Assembly (NCBI GenBank): GCA_947176425.1 | Contig: CAMWQV010000206.1 | Location: forward strand, 1 to 5,099 | Direction: 5' to 3' | DNA from: an uncultured Clostridia bacterium | GTDB taxonomy: Bacteria; Bacillota; Clostridia; Oscillospirales; Oscillospiraceae | Length of the DNA stretch: 5,099 nt | Part shown: positions 4,913 through 5,099 of the stretch, one piece after another | How the letters are laid out: each line of letters opens with the position of its first letter | Numbering within the stretch: position 1 is the first letter of the stretch | Translations under genes and position numbers: made by a program | Notes under the pieces: generated by a model | Seen by the model: the letters and a program-made list of their open reading frames with translations, nothing else | The model's database searches: none | What the model was told of the DNA's origin: nothing

Positions 4913-5099
4913 ATGGAATTCGTTGCGCCCCAAGACCCCCAGGCAAAACGGAAAGGCATTTATGTCCTCTTGGACCAGCAGGTGGGCGGCGTCCCGCAGC
5001 CCGATGGCATCGGCCGCCATCCCATTTTCCTCGACAATACCCGCCTGACGCCGCTGGCGGAAATGGTGGGCGGCCTCACGGACAACAGCCTGCTGCAGC
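4913..5099 (+). CDS. N-terminal 62 codons of an unrecognised protein (partial, runs off the right edge)
   Basis: An ATG behind a near-perfect ribosome binding site opens a frame that stays open to the window edge. It begins MEFVAPQDPQAKRKGIYVLL. Base composition changes sharply from the A-rich leader to GC-rich third positions like those of the other genes here, which supports coding. There is no signal peptide or membrane segment in the visible part. A short strand-like hydrophobic stretch (KGIYVLL, about 14-20) is followed by a Gly/Pro-rich turn region (24-35) and then probable helical sequence (LTPLAEMVGGL, about 45-55). I do not recognise the family from these 62 residues and give no function. 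A slight likeness to the N-terminus of electron-transfer flavoprotein alpha subunits is too weak to use. Confidence 0.8.
   Translation, partial: MEFVAPQDPQAKRKGIYVLLDQQVGGVPQPDGIGRHPIFLDNTRLTPLAEMVGGLTDNSLLQ

Noticed and set aside
4913..5099. Possible electron-transfer flavoprotein alpha-subunit N-terminus
   Set aside because: Only the general strand-turn-helix pattern fits. The characteristic residues of that family are missing and no beta subunit precedes it.

Overview
The window looks like chromosomal DNA from a low-complexity-leader, moderately GC-rich member of the Bacillota, most likely a gut-type clostridium (Oscillospiraceae or Lachnospiraceae). This is inferred from strong AGGAGG-type ribosome binding sites, U-tracted intrinsic terminators, a near-consensus sigma-A promoter, a membrane-anchored parvulin foldase and an Rpn/PD-(D/E)XK 'transposase' tail. 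Species cannot be read from the sequence.

Layout, left to right. Bases 1-263 hold the 3' end of a plus-strand Rpn-family nuclease gene, closed by a hairpin (293-330) that also lies at the 3' side of the converging minus-strand genes. On the minus strand, read right to left from 3264, come a good promoter, a 504-residue membrane-anchored PpiC-type peptidyl-prolyl isomerase (1621-3135), an intrinsic terminator (1578-1615), a tRNA threonylcarbamoyladenosine dehydratase (tcdA, 824-1561) and a GNAT acetyltransferase (348-818). The tcdA ribosome binding site follows the terminator with no room for a promoter. The tcdA-GNAT pair therefore probably depends on readthrough, or on a promoter inside the isomerase gene.

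A separate minus-strand transcription unit (promoter about 4482-4454, gene 3359-4411, terminator 3306-3343) encodes a zinc-dependent, sorbitol/xylitol-dehydrogenase-like medium-chain alcohol dehydrogenase. It is a single-gene unit with its own signals.

Bases 4412-4912 are non-coding. They contain the dehydrogenase promoter, candidate divergent plus-strand promoters, a short tandem repeat and a strikingly A-rich leader with one hairpin. This leader ends in a strong ribosome binding site for a plus-strand gene starting at 4913, which runs off the right edge and which I do not recognise.

The genes are mostly housekeeping: protein folding outside the membrane, tRNA modification at position 37, an acetyltransferase of unknown substrate, and polyol or related alcohol oxidation. 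I see no CRISPR array, tRNA or rRNA gene, complete mobile element or convincing new defence system. The points most worth a second look are the terminator in front of tcdA, and the long A-rich leader with the unknown gene at the right edge.
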